Shown: positions 1 through 10,514, counted from the first letter of the stretch. The stretch: 64,000 nt of DNA from Erythrobacter sp. (GCA_027311945.1 DAICXZ010000009.1:50243-114242), one strand, 5' to 3'. The notes: generated from the sequence alone by a model not told the origin. Numbers and translations: made by a program.

Positions 1-514
1 AGCTGGGGCGGATGATCGAGGGCAGCCCGGTCCGCTCGAGAATTTCGTAAGCTTCCGCCATCGTGTGGGCGACGCCGCTGCGGGCCGACTCCAGTCCGAT
101 CTTGTCCATCGCCTCGCGGAAGCGCTGGCGGTTTTCGGCCTTGTCGATGGCATCGGCCCTGGCGCCGATCATCTCCACACCGTGCTCGGCCAGCACGCCC
201 ATCTCTTCCAGCTTCAGCGCGCAGTTAAGCGCGGTCTGCCCGCCCATGGTGGGCAGCAGCGCATCCGGCTTTTCCTTGGCGATGATTTTCGCGACGATCT
301 CGGGCGTGATCGGCTCGACATAGGTTGCATCGGCCATGTCCGGGTCGGTCATGATCGTGGCCGGGTTCGAGTTCACTAGGATGACGCGGTAGCCATCCTC
401 CTTCAGGGCCTTGATGGCCTGGGTGCCTGAATAGTCGAACTCGCAGGCCTGGCCGATGATGATCGGGCCGGCACCGATGACGAGGATCGAGGAGATGTCT
501 GTACGTTTGGGCAT
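1..514 (-). CDS. carB: Carbamoyl phosphate synthase large subunit, N-terminal part (cut by window edge)
   Basis: Makes carbamoyl phosphate from glutamine-derived ammonia, bicarbonate and ATP for pyrimidine and arginine synthesis, as partner of CarA. Only about 171 N-terminal residues are visible, beginning [18 protein letters not shown] and including the conserved stretch [13 protein letters not shown], which belongs to the first pre-ATP-grasp/ATP-grasp domain. The ATG at 512-514 shares its A with the TGA of the upstream secreted-protein gene (TGATG), so the two are probably translationally coupled. The gene continues past position 1. Confidence 0.97.
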   Translation of the reverse strand, partial: MPKRTDISSILVIGAGPIIIGQACEFDYSGTQAIKALKEDGYRVILVNSNPATIMTDPDMADATYVEPITPEIVAKIIAKEKPDALLPTMGGQTALNCALKLEEMGVLAEHGVEMIGARADAIDKAENRQRFREAMDKIGLESARSGVAHTMAEAYEILERTGLPSIIRPS

Positions 515-1119
515 CAGGAGGGGATTTCCGTAAGGGTGTCTAGCGAAGTGGCGGCGGCGGGATCGGCCTCAGCGGGCGGCGCAAGTGCGAGCACGAAGCT
601 GGTGTGGCGATCCACGTAAGTAAAGAAGTTCTGGCGGGCGACCTGCCCGTCGCGGAGGAACTGGCAGGTCTCACGGATATTCACCAGCTCATGGCCTGTG
701 CGCACGGCGATATAGCTGCGCACTTCATAGCGCAGCGGATCGCGGCGGCGGCCAAGCACGTCGAACCGGCTCATCAGGTCGGTGCCTTCGGCGCGGGTAT
801 CGATCTCGTTGAAATTGCCGAGGCGGCCTTGCCTTGTTTCGGCCTCGTAGATGGCGGACTGCTCCGCCCAGGTGGCGCGCATCGGCGCGCGCTCGGCAGC
901 GGCGCGGCACTCCATGCGCCCGGCGATGACCTGCTCGTCCTTGGTGAACTGCAGCGGACGCCAGAAGCTGGCAACGAAGCTGGTGCCATCGCCGGCGGGG
1001 AGCAGCTCCACGCCGCCCTCGCCTGCGAAGACGACACCCTCGATGAGGGTTACGGCCTGCGGGGCGATGTCCTGCGCGGCGGCGGGGGTTGTTAGCAGTG
1101 AAAGAGCGGCGAGCGCCGT
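514..1119 (-). CDS. Secreted protein of unknown function between carA and carB; start codon apparently lost
   Basis: The readable protein begins with a signal-peptide-like hydrophobic stretch ([14 protein letters not shown], probable cleavage after AAA before QDIAPQ) and continues for about 185 residues that I cannot assign to a family. The frame has no ATG, GTG or TTG where a start should be: the positively charged n-region is replaced by a REP-like palindrome at 1121-1155, and the open frame runs back through the antisense of the DUF559 gene without a plausible start. The listed left limit (1119) is only where protein-like sequence begins. It is either translated from a rare start or decapitated by the repeat insertion. 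Its stop overlaps the carB start. Confidence 0.55.
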   Translation of the reverse strand, partial: TALAALSLLTTPAAAQDIAPQAVTLIEGVVFAGEGGVELLPAGDGTSFVASFWRPLQFTKDEQVIAGRMECRAAAERAPMRATWAEQSAIYEAETRQGRLGNFNEIDTRAEGTDLMSRFDVLGRRRDPLRYEVRSYIAVRTGHELVNIRETCQFLRDGQVARQNFFTYVDRHTSFVLALAPPAEADPAAATSLDTLTEIPS

Positions 1120-1120
1120 A

Positions 1121-1155
1121 CTCCCACCCCCAACCCCTCCCCACGGGGAGGGGAG
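1121..1155. repeat. REP-like palindrome, copy 1 (inverted orientation)
   Basis: Perfect 9-bp GC stem (1134-1142 with 1145-1153, 2-nt loop) preceded by CCCACCCCCAA, the complement of the TTGGGGATGGG tail of copies 2 and 3. It abuts the 5' end of the secreted-protein frame and forms a doublet with copy 2. Confidence 0.85.
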
Positions 1156-1188
1156 TTTGTTTCGCGATGAGTTTGCGGTTACGCTTGG

Positions 1189-1230
1189 CCCCTTCCCTTG
1201 AGGGAAGGGGTTGGGGATGGGTGCGCGAAG
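1189..1230. repeat. REP-like palindrome, copy 2 (direct orientation)
   Basis: Perfect 10-bp stem CCCCTTCCCT / AGGGAAGGGG with a TG loop (1189-1210), followed by the tail TTGGGGATGGGTGCGCGAAG. It ends exactly at the probable GTG start of the DUF559 gene, so the repeat supplies that gene's translation start region. Confidence 0.88.
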
Positions 1231-1581
1231 GTGGCAAAGAAGCGTCTGACAGGCCTCGCGCGCAACCTTCGCAACAACCCGACCGAGGCCGAAAAACGCC
1301 TGTGGTCGCACCTGCGCGCCAACCAGTTTTGCGGTGCCAAGTTCACTCGCCAGTTCCCCATCGGCGACTTCATCGCAGATTTCGCCTGCCGCTCGCTGCG
1401 CATCGCCATCGAATGCGACGGCGGACAGCATTCCGGCAGCGACGCCGATGCAGTCCGCACCCGCGTCATCGAGGCTCACGGCTACCGCGTGCTGCGTTTC
1501 TGGAATCACGACATCCTCGCCAACACCGAGGGAGTGTTGCAGGTGATCGCCGACGAGATAGCCCTGGCGCGCAACCTCTAA
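1231..1581 (+). CDS. DUF559 (very-short-patch-repair-like) endonuclease domain protein
   Basis: A 116-residue protein consisting of one DUF559 domain, a restriction-endonuclease-like fold related to Vsr repair nucleases. Visible marks are the N-terminal LRNNPTEAEKRLW segment, the F-x-R-Q-FPIGDFIADF strand and the acidic motif IECDGGQH, followed by GYRVLRFWNHDI. I chose GTG 1231 because family members start just before this point; an in-frame TTG at 1198 lies inside the palindrome stem. The gene lies antisense to its neighbours, between carA and carB, framed by direct REP-like repeats (copies 2 and 3) within 2 nt of both ends. That arrangement suggests a small mobile or repeat-maintaining unit. 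The function in this cell is unknown. Confidence 0.85.
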   Translation: MAKKRLTGLARNLRNNPTEAEKRLWSHLRANQFCGAKFTRQFPIGDFIADFACRSLRIAIECDGGQHSGSDADAVRTRVIEAHGYRVLRFWNHDILANTEGVLQVIADEIALARNL

Positions 1582-1582
1582 G

Positions 1583-1624
1583 CCCCTTCCCTCAAGGGAA
1601 GGGGTTGGGGATGGGTGTGCGAGG
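1583..1624. repeat. REP-like palindrome, copy 3 (direct orientation)
   Basis: Same stem as copy 2 (CCCCTTCCCT / AGGGAAGGGG, loop CA, 1583-1604) and nearly the same tail, TTGGGGATGGGTGTGCGAGG. It begins right after the stop codon of the DUF559 gene. Confidence 0.88.
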
Positions 1625-1659
1625 TTCGAGCTGTGGTCCTGTGCTGTCAACGTGGAAAC

Positions 1660-1700
1660 CCCCATCCCCAGCCCTTCCCCGAGGGGAAGGGGGTTTTGGG
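1660..1700. repeat. REP-like palindrome, copy 4 (inverted orientation)
   Basis: Stem CCCTTCCCC / GGGGAAGGG with a GA loop (1672-1691), preceded by the inverted tail CCCCCATCCCCAG. It pairs with copy 3 as a second doublet and lies 19 nt beyond the end of carA. Confidence 0.85.
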
Positions 1701-1718
1701 TGGCAGTGAGGTGATCGC

Positions 1719-2978
1719 TCACCCCAACATCCCCACGAACTTCTCGAACAGGTAAAAACTGTCCTGCGGACCCGGCGAGGCCTCGGGGTGATACTGCACC
1801 CCGAACGCCTTCTTGCCCGCAATCGCGATCCCGCAGTTCGAGCCGTCGAACAGCGACACATGCGTCTGCTCCACACCAGCGGGCAGCGTATCGCCATCCA
1901 CAGCAAAGCCGTGGTTCATCGAGGTGATCTCGACGAGGCCCGAAGTCTCACCCCAGCCCTCACCCACGCGCTGGACCGGGTGGTTCGCGCCGCGGTGGCC
2001 CTGGTGCATCTTGGTCGTCTTCGCGCCAGCAGCGAGCGCCAGCATCTGGTGACCGAGGCAGATCCCGAACAGCGGCATGTCCGCATCGAGCAGCGCCTTG
2101 ATCACCGGCACCGCATATTCGCCCGTCGCCGCCGGATCGCCGGGGCCGTTGGAGAGGAACACGCCTGCAGGCTTCAGCGCCATGATGGCGTCGTAAGAGG
2201 TTTGTGCCGGAACCACCGTCACCTTGGCGCCAGCGTGCACGAGGTTGCGGAAGATGTTGTCCTTCGCGCCATAGTCGATGGCGACGACGTGCGGCCTATC
2301 CCCCACACCCGCTCGTCCTGAGCTTGTCGAAGGACTGCTTTCTTGTTCAGAAGAGAAGGACGGCCCTTCGACAGGCTCAGGGCGAGCGGAGGAGGTTTTG
2401 TAGCCCTTCCCCAGTTCCCAGTGGCCGCCATCCCAACCAACTTGTTCCTTGCGCGAAACGCCCACGGCGAGGTCCATGCCCTCCAGCCCCGGCCAGCTCT
2501 GCGCCTTGCCGAGCAGCGCGTCGATGTCGAACTTGCCATCGGGCGAGTGGGCGATCACCGCGTTGGGCGCGCCGCTCATGCGGATGCGGCGGGTCAGCGC
2601 GCGGGTGTCGACGCCCGAAAGGCCGATCTTGCCCTTGGCCTTCATCCACTCGACGAACTCTACCTGCGAGCGGAAGTTGCTCTGCAAGGTGACTTCCTCG
2701 CGCACCACGCAGCCCACCGCGCCTTCAACCGCGCTTTCGACGTCCTCGTCGTTGGTGCCGACGTTGCCGATATGGGGGAAGGTGAAGGTGACGATTTGCG
2801 CCGCATAGGAAGGATCGGTCAGCACTTCCTGATAGCCGGTCATCGCGGTGTTGAAGCAGACTTCGCCCACCGCATCACCGGTGGCGCCGAAGCCTCTACC
2901 CCATATTATCGTACCATCCGCCAGAACGAGGACGCCCGTGGCTCCGTGTGGCGCAGGCGAAGAGGCGGAAAAGGCCAT
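1719..2978 (-). CDS. carA: Carbamoyl phosphate synthase small (glutaminase) subunit with an in-frame palindrome insert
   Basis: Hydrolyses glutamine and passes ammonia to CarB. The 419-residue protein has the N-terminal CPSase domain (GVLVLADGTIIWGRG; TGYQEVLTDPSY) and a C-terminal class I glutamine amidotransferase domain with nucleophile Cys in FGICLGHQML and the His-Glu pair in VQYHPEAS. ATG 2976-2978 is preceded by a GGAG-containing site; upstream in-frame codons are not family-like. The protein is some 30 residues longer than usual: the linker between the domains contains a translated palindromic repeat (RPEPVEG...STSSGRAG, DNA 2311-2390). The glutaminase active site is intact, so the enzyme is probably functional. 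Confidence 0.97.
   Translation of the reverse strand: MAFSASSPAPHGATGVLVLADGTIIWGRGFGATGDAVGEVCFNTAMTGYQEVLTDPSYAAQIVTFTFPHIGNVGTNDEDVESAVEGAVGCVVREEVTLQSNFRSQVEFVEWMKAKGKIGLSGVDTRALTRRIRMSGAPNAVIAHSPDGKFDIDALLGKAQSWPGLEGMDLAVGVSRKEQVGWDGGHWELGKGYKTSSARPEPVEGPSFSSEQESSPSTSSGRAGVGDRPHVVAIDYGAKDNIFRNLVHAGAKVTVVPAQTSYDAIMALKPAGVFLSNGPGDPAATGEYAVPVIKALLDADMPLFGICLGHQMLALAAGAKTTKMHQGHRGANHPVQRVGEGWGETSGLVEITSMNHGFAVDGDTLPAGVEQTHVSLFDGSNCGIAIAGKKAFGVQYHPEASPGPQDSFYLFEKFVGMLG
2311..2390. repeat. Dispersed palindromic repeat inserted in frame in carA
   Basis: Inverted repeat CCTGAGCTTGTCGAAGG (2317-2333) and CCTTCGACAGGCTCAGG (2365-2381), one mismatch, flanked by GCTCGTC and GGGCGAGCGG. This is the well-known dispersed repeat type that translates as LSLSKG / RPEPVEG. 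It sits in the linker between the two CarA domains and keeps the reading frame. Confidence 0.9.
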
Positions 2979-3122
2979 TATGGGCTCCCGTAGTAAGGTT
3001 GATACCGGCGATGTCGCTAAGCCTGAGCCGCTAGGGACAAGGTGGCCCCGCGTCAAGCGCAAGACTTGGATTTACAGCCAGCAGCGCTACCTAGGCGGCG
3101 AACAGTCCACAGGAACGAAATC

Positions 3123-3575
3123 ATGCTCAGGGATACCATCAAGACCGAAACCGTCGCCGCGATGAAGGCGAAAGACAAGGAACGCACCGCTGCGCTGCGC
3201 CTGATTTCCGCCAAAATCAAGGACCGCGACATCGAACTGCGCACCTCCGAGGCACCGGCTGACGACGATGCGACGATCGTCGATGTCCTCCAGAAGATGG
3301 CCAAGCAGCGCCGCGAATCGATTCAGATGTATCAGGATGGCGGCCGCACCGAGCTGGCCGAGCAGGAGCAGGCCGAGCTGGCGGTGATCGAGGAATTCCT
3401 GCCCCAGCAGATGAGCGAGACCGAAACCATGGCCGCCATCGAATCGATCAAGGCCGAGATCGGCGCCGATGGCATGAAAGACATGGGCAAGGTCATGGCC
3501 GAGCTGAAAGCGCGCCATGGCAAGGAGCTGGACATGGGCAAGGCCAGCGGATGGGTGAAAGCTTCGCTCAGCTGA
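3123..3575 (+). CDS. GatB/YqeY domain-containing protein
   Basis: A 150-residue, helix-rich protein of the YqeY family, related to the tRNA-binding tail of GatB. Visible family marks are LRDTIKTETVAAMKAKDKER near the N terminus, RRESIQMYQDGGR in the middle and EEFLPQQMS, with GKVMAELKARHG near the end. The ATG at 3123 (MLRDTIK) is the conserved start; an upstream in-frame ATG at 3042 adds an arginine-rich segment not typical of the family. It stands just upstream of dnaG and rpoD, a common arrangement in alphaproteobacteria. Its precise role is not settled; a link to aminoacyl-tRNA handling is inferred from homology only. Confidence 0.92.
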   Translation: MLRDTIKTETVAAMKAKDKERTAALRLISAKIKDRDIELRTSEAPADDDATIVDVLQKMAKQRRESIQMYQDGGRTELAEQEQAELAVIEEFLPQQMSETETMAAIESIKAEIGADGMKDMGKVMAELKARHGKELDMGKASGWVKASLS

Positions 3576-3614
3576 GTGGCGGCGAATCGAAAGGCGCTGT
3601 AGGCTAGCTGACTT

Positions 3615-5513
3615 ATGGCGCTTTCCCCGCAATGGCTGGATGAACTCAAGACGCGAACCACGCTGTCCGCGCTGATCATGCGCACCACCAAGCTCACGCG
3701 CGCGGGCAACGAGTGGAAGGCGTGTTGCCCGTTCCATTCAGAAAAGACGCCCAGCTTCTACGTCAACGACGCCAAGGGGTTCTACCACTGCTTCGGCTGT
3801 CAGGCCCATGGCAGCGCGATCGACTGGATGATGCAGCAGCACGGCCTGGAATTCATGGACGCGGTGAAGGAGCTTGCCGTTTCCGCCGGGATGGACGTGC
3901 CCGCCCCCGATCCGCAGGCCGCCCGCCGGGCCGAGGAGCGCGCTTCGCTGCATGACGTGATGCTGGCAGCGCAGGAATGGCTGGTGGCAAACCTGCGCCA
4001 GCCCGTGGGCGCGAAGGCGCGCGACTATCTTGCCTCGCGCGGATTTTCGGACGCCATCTGCCGGGAGTTCGGCTTCGGCTATGCGCCTGATGAGCGGCAG
4101 GCGCTGAAACAGGCGCTGGGCAAGTTCGAAGAGCAGATGCTGATCGAGGCAGGCCTGCGCATCGCCGTCGACGATAAAGAGCCCTACGACCGCTTCCGCG
4201 ACCGGCTGATGCTCCCCATTCAGGACGCGCGCGGGCGGGTAATCGCCTTCGGCGGGCGTATTCTCGAAAAGCGTGAGGGCGCGCCAAAGTACCTCAACAG
4301 CCCCGACACCCCGCTGTTCGACAAGAGCCGCACGCTTTACAACCTCCACCGCGCCGCCCCCGCTGCCCGCAAAAGCGGACGCCTGATCGCGGTCGAAGGC
4401 TATATGGATGTGATCGCGCTGGCGGCGGCAGGTTTTGCCGAGGCGGTCGCGCCGATGGGCACCGCGCTTACCGAGCAGCAAATCGAACTGATGTGGCGCG
4501 CCTGCGAAAAGCCGGTGCTGTGTTTTGATGGCGACGCGGCGGGCCAGCGCGCGGCGATGAAGGCAGTGGTGCGCGCCCTGCCGCTGCTGCGCCCCGGGCA
4601 TACCTTGCAGATCGTCACCCTGCCCGAGGGTCTCGACCCGGACGACCTCATCAAGGAGCGCGGCAAGGCGGCGATGGGCAAGCTGCTCGATGCGCCGCGC
4701 TCGATGATCGACCTGATCTGGACCCACGAGAGCGCCGCTGCCCCCCTCGCCTCGCCCGAAGACAAGGCGGGTCTGAAGGCGCGGCTGCTGGCCCACGTCG
4801 ATACCATCGCCGACAGTGATATCCGCGCGCTCTATCGGCGCGAGTTGCTCGACCGATATGGCGCCTTCGCCTTTCCGCCGCGTGAGGCGAGGCAAGCCAA
4901 TCGCCCTGCCTGGCAAGGGCGCCCCGGACAGCGTCCGGCAGCACCCGCGCGAATGGACCCGCAACACGCTGCAAACCTGCGCAAGTCTGCCGAGGGGGCC
5001 TCGCGCGATGTTCTCACCCGCGCGGTTCTGCATGGATTCCTGCGCTGCCCCGAGCTGATTTCCGCCCATGCCGACAGTCTGTTCGAACTGGCCAGAGCCC
5101 TGCCGCACCTCGCCCCGCTCGTAGACAATCTCATCGATCGTGCGGAAAGTCTTGAAGCGGGCGAAAATTTGCCCATATTCGATCCAGACAGCGTTCCGCC
5201 GCCGCCGGATAACACCCGTTTCTCCTTCCTCGTCGAAGGATCAGATCCGGTAGAAGTGCGCGAGGACCTTGCCGAAGCGGTTTCGTTGCTGGTCGAAAGG
5301 CCAGCGCTGGAGGCTGCAATAAAGGCGGTCACCGCCCGATTCGATGCCGATCCTGAAGGCGCGTTTGCCGAGCAGCAGCTGCTCCGCAAACGAAAGCTGG
5401 AAATTGAGGAACGTATCGGGCAGATGGCCAGAAAACGGGCCGCAGCTTACGCGGTAGATACACCAACGCCCGACGGTGCCGATACATCGGAAGGCGCGAG
5501 CGAAACGGAATAA
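3615..5513 (+). CDS. dnaG: DNA primase
   Basis: Synthesises RNA primers at the replication fork. The 632-residue protein has the N-terminal CHC2 zinc domain (C38-P-F-H41 and C59-x2-C62), the primase core, and a Toprim domain with VEGYMDVIA around residue 263 and the acidic FDGDAAG near 304. A C-terminal DnaB-interacting region of low conservation follows from about residue 450. Length is normal. The stop is 9 nt before rpoD, so the two are probably one transcription unit with YqeY, the alphaproteobacterial version of the macromolecular synthesis operon. Confidence 0.98.
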   Translation: MALSPQWLDELKTRTTLSALIMRTTKLTRAGNEWKACCPFHSEKTPSFYVNDAKGFYHCFGCQAHGSAIDWMMQQHGLEFMDAVKELAVSAGMDVPAPDPQAARRAEERASLHDVMLAAQEWLVANLRQPVGAKARDYLASRGFSDAICREFGFGYAPDERQALKQALGKFEEQMLIEAGLRIAVDDKEPYDRFRDRLMLPIQDARGRVIAFGGRILEKREGAPKYLNSPDTPLFDKSRTLYNLHRAAPAARKSGRLIAVEGYMDVIALAAAGFAEAVAPMGTALTEQQIELMWRACEKPVLCFDGDAAGQRAAMKAVVRALPLLRPGHTLQIVTLPEGLDPDDLIKERGKAAMGKLLDAPRSMIDLIWTHESAAAPLASPEDKAGLKARLLAHVDTIADSDIRALYRRELLDRYGAFAFPPREARQANRPAWQGRPGQRPAAPARMDPQHAANLRKSAEGASRDVLTRAVLHGFLRCPELISAHADSLFELARALPHLAPLVDNLIDRAESLEAGENLPIFDPDSVPPPPDNTRFSFLVEGSDPVEVREDLAEAVSLLVERPALEAAIKAVTARFDADPEGAFAEQQLLRKRKLEIEERIGQMARKRAAAYAVDTPTPDGADTSEGASETE

Positions 5514-5522
5514 AGCACTATT

Positions 5523-7553
<2,031 letters not shown>

Positions 7554-7562
7554 AGTGTTGGT

Positions 7563-7588
7563 GGGCGGCTTGCCTTCGTGCGCCGCCC
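7563..7588 (+). terminator. Hairpin after rpoD
   Basis: Seven-base stem GGGCGGC / GCCGCCC with a 12-nt loop, 10 nt past the rpoD stop. The following sequence (CTCGCCTTTCC) is poor in T, so it is a weak or factor-assisted terminator between rpoD and the convergent signalling gene. Confidence 0.5.
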
Positions 7589-7635
7589 CTCGCCTTTCCG
7601 GTGAGCCCGGCCTAAACCAAAAAGCCAGCCTGCGC

Positions 7636-9423
7636 TCAGCAGCAGCAAAGCGCTACAATGGCGATGCCTTCGGGCGCGCGTTTCGCCTGCTTCTTGCCTC
7701 GGCTCAGCCGCTCTTCAATATCCGCGATTGAGCAGGGGTTTGTCCCGGCGGGCAGATGCAGCACCGATGCGGAGACTCTCAGCATCGGAAACAGACGCTC
7801 GCTGCCATAGCGGTCGAGCGCGAGAATGCCGCCGCGTTCGCGGTCTTCGGCGCTGTACAGTGATGAGGCATCGGACGCGAACTTTGCGCGGATTTCTTGG
7901 ATGATCTGCAGCGCTTCTCGTGGCTCTGCTTCCACGGCAAGAAAGAAATCATCTCCGCCGATATGGGCAGCAAAGAGATCGGTCCGGCGCGCAACGTCCT
8001 TGAGCTGATCGGCGAACATCATCAGTGCACGGTCGCCCATGCTGAAGCCGTAGCAGTCGTTGAACGCCTTGAAGTGGTCGAAGTCGAAGTAGACGATCGA
8101 GGTCGCCGCGGGCGTTTGGGTGACGTCGCCCAGCTTGCGGGTGATGGCCCGATTGCCGGGCAGCTGCGTCAGAGGATTGGCGTCGCGCGCGATTGACACT
8201 GCGCGATCGAGCGCCAGGCGCATCAGCGCGTGGTTCGAAAGGTAACCGACATAGGCGCCTTCGTCGGCGAGCATGATGCCGCGCGCCGAATTGGTGTCGA
8301 CATAGCTGTTGAGGATCTGTTCGACCGAGCCGGTGGCATGGGCAATCGGACAGTTGCGCACGAACGATCCGATCCGCGGTGCCGAGGCCTTGTTCGCCAT
8401 CAGCGCACGCCCGAATTCCGAGCTGCGATAGGAAAAGAAGTCTTCCTCGTAGACGACACCGACCAGCATGCCCGTTTCGTCAATTGCGGGGGCCAGCGGC
8501 AGGTCCGGATTTTCCTCGAAGAACGTTTCGAGCTTGGCCAGAGAATCGGTCGTGAGCATAGGCGGCGCCTTGTTGAGCAGCAGGCCGACATCCTCGTCCA
8601 TATGCCCGATGGTCACTTGCGTCACACAGCGGGTGTAGTTCTGCGTCAGCTTGCGCAGCTCGGTGGTCGGGCGGGCAATGTGGTAGCCTTGCGCAAAGTC
8701 GCAGCCCAGATCGCGCACCATGCGGAAGTCTTCCTCGCACTCGACCCCCTCGGCCACCGTCTGGAAGCCGAGCGAATGGGCAAGTCCGCAAAGCTTGGAA
8801 ACCACTGCCTGCTGGCGCTGGTTCGTGGCGATCGAGAAGACGAAGCTCTGGTCGATCTTCACATAGTTCGGCTCCACCCGAAGCAGCAGGTGAAGGCCGG
8901 ACATGCCGGTTCCGAAATCGTCGAGCGCGGTGTGCATTCCGCAGCCGGAAAGCTGCTTCGAAAGGTCAATCAGGTTGGTCCAGTTACGCAGTTGGTAGCG
9001 CTCGGAAATCTCAAGGCAGATGGCTCCGGGCGGAAGACTGCGCGGGCGCAGGAGATCACGCATGAGGTCGGGCGAAAGGCAATCGCCCTCGTAAAGCCGG
9101 CCATCCAGGTTGCAGAACAGTCGCGTGGAGGCGGCTGCTTCGTAGCATGCGAACTTGGCGATCGCGTTGTCGAGGATTGCACTTTCTGCGCGCTGCAAAT
9201 CCCTCGTGTCGGACATCGCTTCGAGCAGGTCGATGATCGAGGCAAACGGCGTTGCCGTGGTCCGGGCCAGGGCCTCGAAGCCATGCACGGCAAGTGTCTT
9301 GGTGCTGACGATCGGCTGATAGGCGAAGTCGACGCTGCCCACGCTATCAAGCGCCAACTGGGCACGCCCTTTGTCTTTAACTGTCGAAGGCGGGGATGCC
9401 ACCTTACCGGCTCTTGTTGCCAC
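7636..9423 (-). CDS. EAL-GGDEF cyclic-di-GMP signalling protein
   Basis: A 595-residue soluble protein with a reversed domain order: an EAL phosphodiesterase domain first (E50-A-L52; DDFGTG near 168; LEISERY), a central CBS-pair-like linker of about 130 residues, then a C-terminal GGDEF domain with a GGDDF signature near residue 489 and FDFDHFKAFND upstream of it. Both catalytic signatures look largely intact, although the EAL loop reads DDFGTGMSG where YSS is common. No membrane segment or signal peptide is seen. It probably makes or breaks cyclic-di-GMP in response to a ligand of the central region. It is a single gene facing rpoD, ending with a short run of cysteines. Confidence 0.9.
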   Translation of the reverse strand: MATRAGKVASPPSTVKDKGRAQLALDSVGSVDFAYQPIVSTKTLAVHGFEALARTTATPFASIIDLLEAMSDTRDLQRAESAILDNAIAKFACYEAAASTRLFCNLDGRLYEGDCLSPDLMRDLLRPRSLPPGAICLEISERYQLRNWTNLIDLSKQLSGCGMHTALDDFGTGMSGLHLLLRVEPNYVKIDQSFVFSIATNQRQQAVVSKLCGLAHSLGFQTVAEGVECEEDFRMVRDLGCDFAQGYHIARPTTELRKLTQNYTRCVTQVTIGHMDEDVGLLLNKAPPMLTTDSLAKLETFFEENPDLPLAPAIDETGMLVGVVYEEDFFSYRSSEFGRALMANKASAPRIGSFVRNCPIAHATGSVEQILNSYVDTNSARGIMLADEGAYVGYLSNHALMRLALDRAVSIARDANPLTQLPGNRAITRKLGDVTQTPAATSIVYFDFDHFKAFNDCYGFSMGDRALMMFADQLKDVARRTDLFAAHIGGDDFFLAVEAEPREALQIIQEIRAKFASDASSLYSAEDRERGGILALDRYGSERLFPMLRVSASVLHLPAGTNPCSIADIEERLSRGKKQAKRAPEGIAIVALCCC

Positions 9424-9519
9424 GCTGCGACCCTAATCTCACTAATCGATGAGTAGGTTTGCCAGCTAAGCCGTATAAGTAAATTTACGGTGTCCAAGCC
9501 CTCGGCCCAATACGTAAGC

Positions 9520-9927
9520 TCAACTTTCAGGAACCCAGACGGCCCCCTTGATATGGTGAATGAACCCCTCTGCACCGACGATGTAGTGGATGTAGAACTC
9601 AACGGGCACAGTCATCCCGACCGGGATCGGGGTCATGCCGGAATAGCCGCGCTCGTCGAGCTGCGCCTGCGAAAGCTCCTGCAGGCCGGTGAACTGGATG
9701 ACGACATTGGCCACAAAGCCGTTGGTGCCCGCAAAGAACCCCTTGAACTCGACTTCCTCACGGCAGAAAGCATGGAAGAAGGCGTAAAACGCGCGAAAAG
9801 CCGCCTTGCCGCGCACCGCAAAGCCGGCGTTCTCAAGCACGAAATCGTCGGCGAAGAATGTCTCCAGCGTCGCATAATCCTGCGCGTTGAAAGCCTCGAT
9901 ATAGCGGTGATAATCGTCTTCGGTCAT
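9520..9927 (-). CDS. NTF2-like (SnoaL-type) domain protein
   Basis: A 135-residue protein made of one NTF2-like fold. It begins with the typical first helix (DDYHRYIEAFNAQDYATLETFFADDFVLENAG), followed by the RGKAAFRAFYAFFH helix and beta strands ending HHIKGAVWVPES. Families with this fold include ketosteroid isomerases, polyketide cyclases and many uncharacterised proteins; the sequence alone does not fix a substrate. It is a single gene, with a 96-nt gap to the EAL-GGDEF gene and diverging from rpiB. Confidence 0.75.
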   Translation of the reverse strand: MTEDDYHRYIEAFNAQDYATLETFFADDFVLENAGFAVRGKAAFRAFYAFFHAFCREEVEFKGFFAGTNGFVANVVIQFTGLQELSQAQLDERGYSGMTPIPVGMTVPVEFYIHYIVGAEGFIHHIKGAVWVPES

Positions 9928-10069
9928 GCGGCAGGCTCCTCTCCCGGCACAGCATATAGGTGAGCCATGGGGTACAAAAGGCTATTTGCGGTAGTCACTG
10001 GCGCGAAGTGCTCCTATTGGCTCGCGCACACGAGTCCTTGTTCAGAGAAGACCGCCGGAAGAGTTCACC

Positions 10070-10513
10070 ATGCGCATTGCCATCGCATCCGACCACGCTG
10101 CCTTCGATCTAAAGGCGCAGTTACGCGACTGGTTGATCGACGAGGGCCACGAGGTCGCTGACCTCGGCCCCGATAGCGACGACCGGGTCGACTACCCTGA
10201 TTTTGGTTACCTGCTGGCCGGCGTCGTCGCCGATGGCACCGCCGAACGCGGCATTGCGCTGTGCGGCAGCGGGATCGGCATTTCGATGGCGGTCAACCGC
10301 AACCCGGCGCTGCGCTGCGCGCTGGTGTCCGAGCCGCTTTCTGCCGCCCTCGCGCGCGAACACAACGATGCCAATTGCATCGCGATGGGTGCGCGGCTGA
10401 CCGGGATCGACATGGCGAAGGCCTGCATCACCGCTTTCCTCGAAACCGAGTTCGGCGGTGGCCGCCATGCCGGTCGCGTCGAAAAACTCTCCAATCCGAC
10501 CCAAGAGTCCTGA
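10070..10513 (+). CDS. rpiB: Ribose 5-phosphate isomerase B
   Basis: Interconverts ribose 5-phosphate and ribulose 5-phosphate. The 147-residue protein is the usual RpiB/LacAB length, with N-terminal [13 protein letters not shown], the conserved VDYPDFG, and the active-site Cys region [15 protein letters not shown], followed by the [13 protein letters not shown] loop. It starts a plus-strand cluster; its TGA is followed one base later by the glyA ATG, so the two are surely cotranscribed. Confidence 0.96.
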   Translation: MRIAIASDHAAFDLKAQLRDWLIDEGHEVADLGPDSDDRVDYPDFGYLLAGVVADGTAERGIALCGSGIGISMAVNRNPALRCALVSEPLSAALAREHNDANCIAMGARLTGIDMAKACITAFLETEFGGGRHAGRVEKLSNPTQES

Positions 10514-10514
10514 T

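Noticed and set aside
1089..1709. 206-codon plus-strand frame through the palindromes and the DUF559 gene
   Set aside because: It is a translation of repeat DNA (PSLEGRGWGW-type sequence) in the wrong frame of the nuclease gene.
3738..5108. 456-codon minus-strand open frame over dnaG
   Set aside because: Antisense of a complete, well-conserved primase gene; the translation has no family marks.
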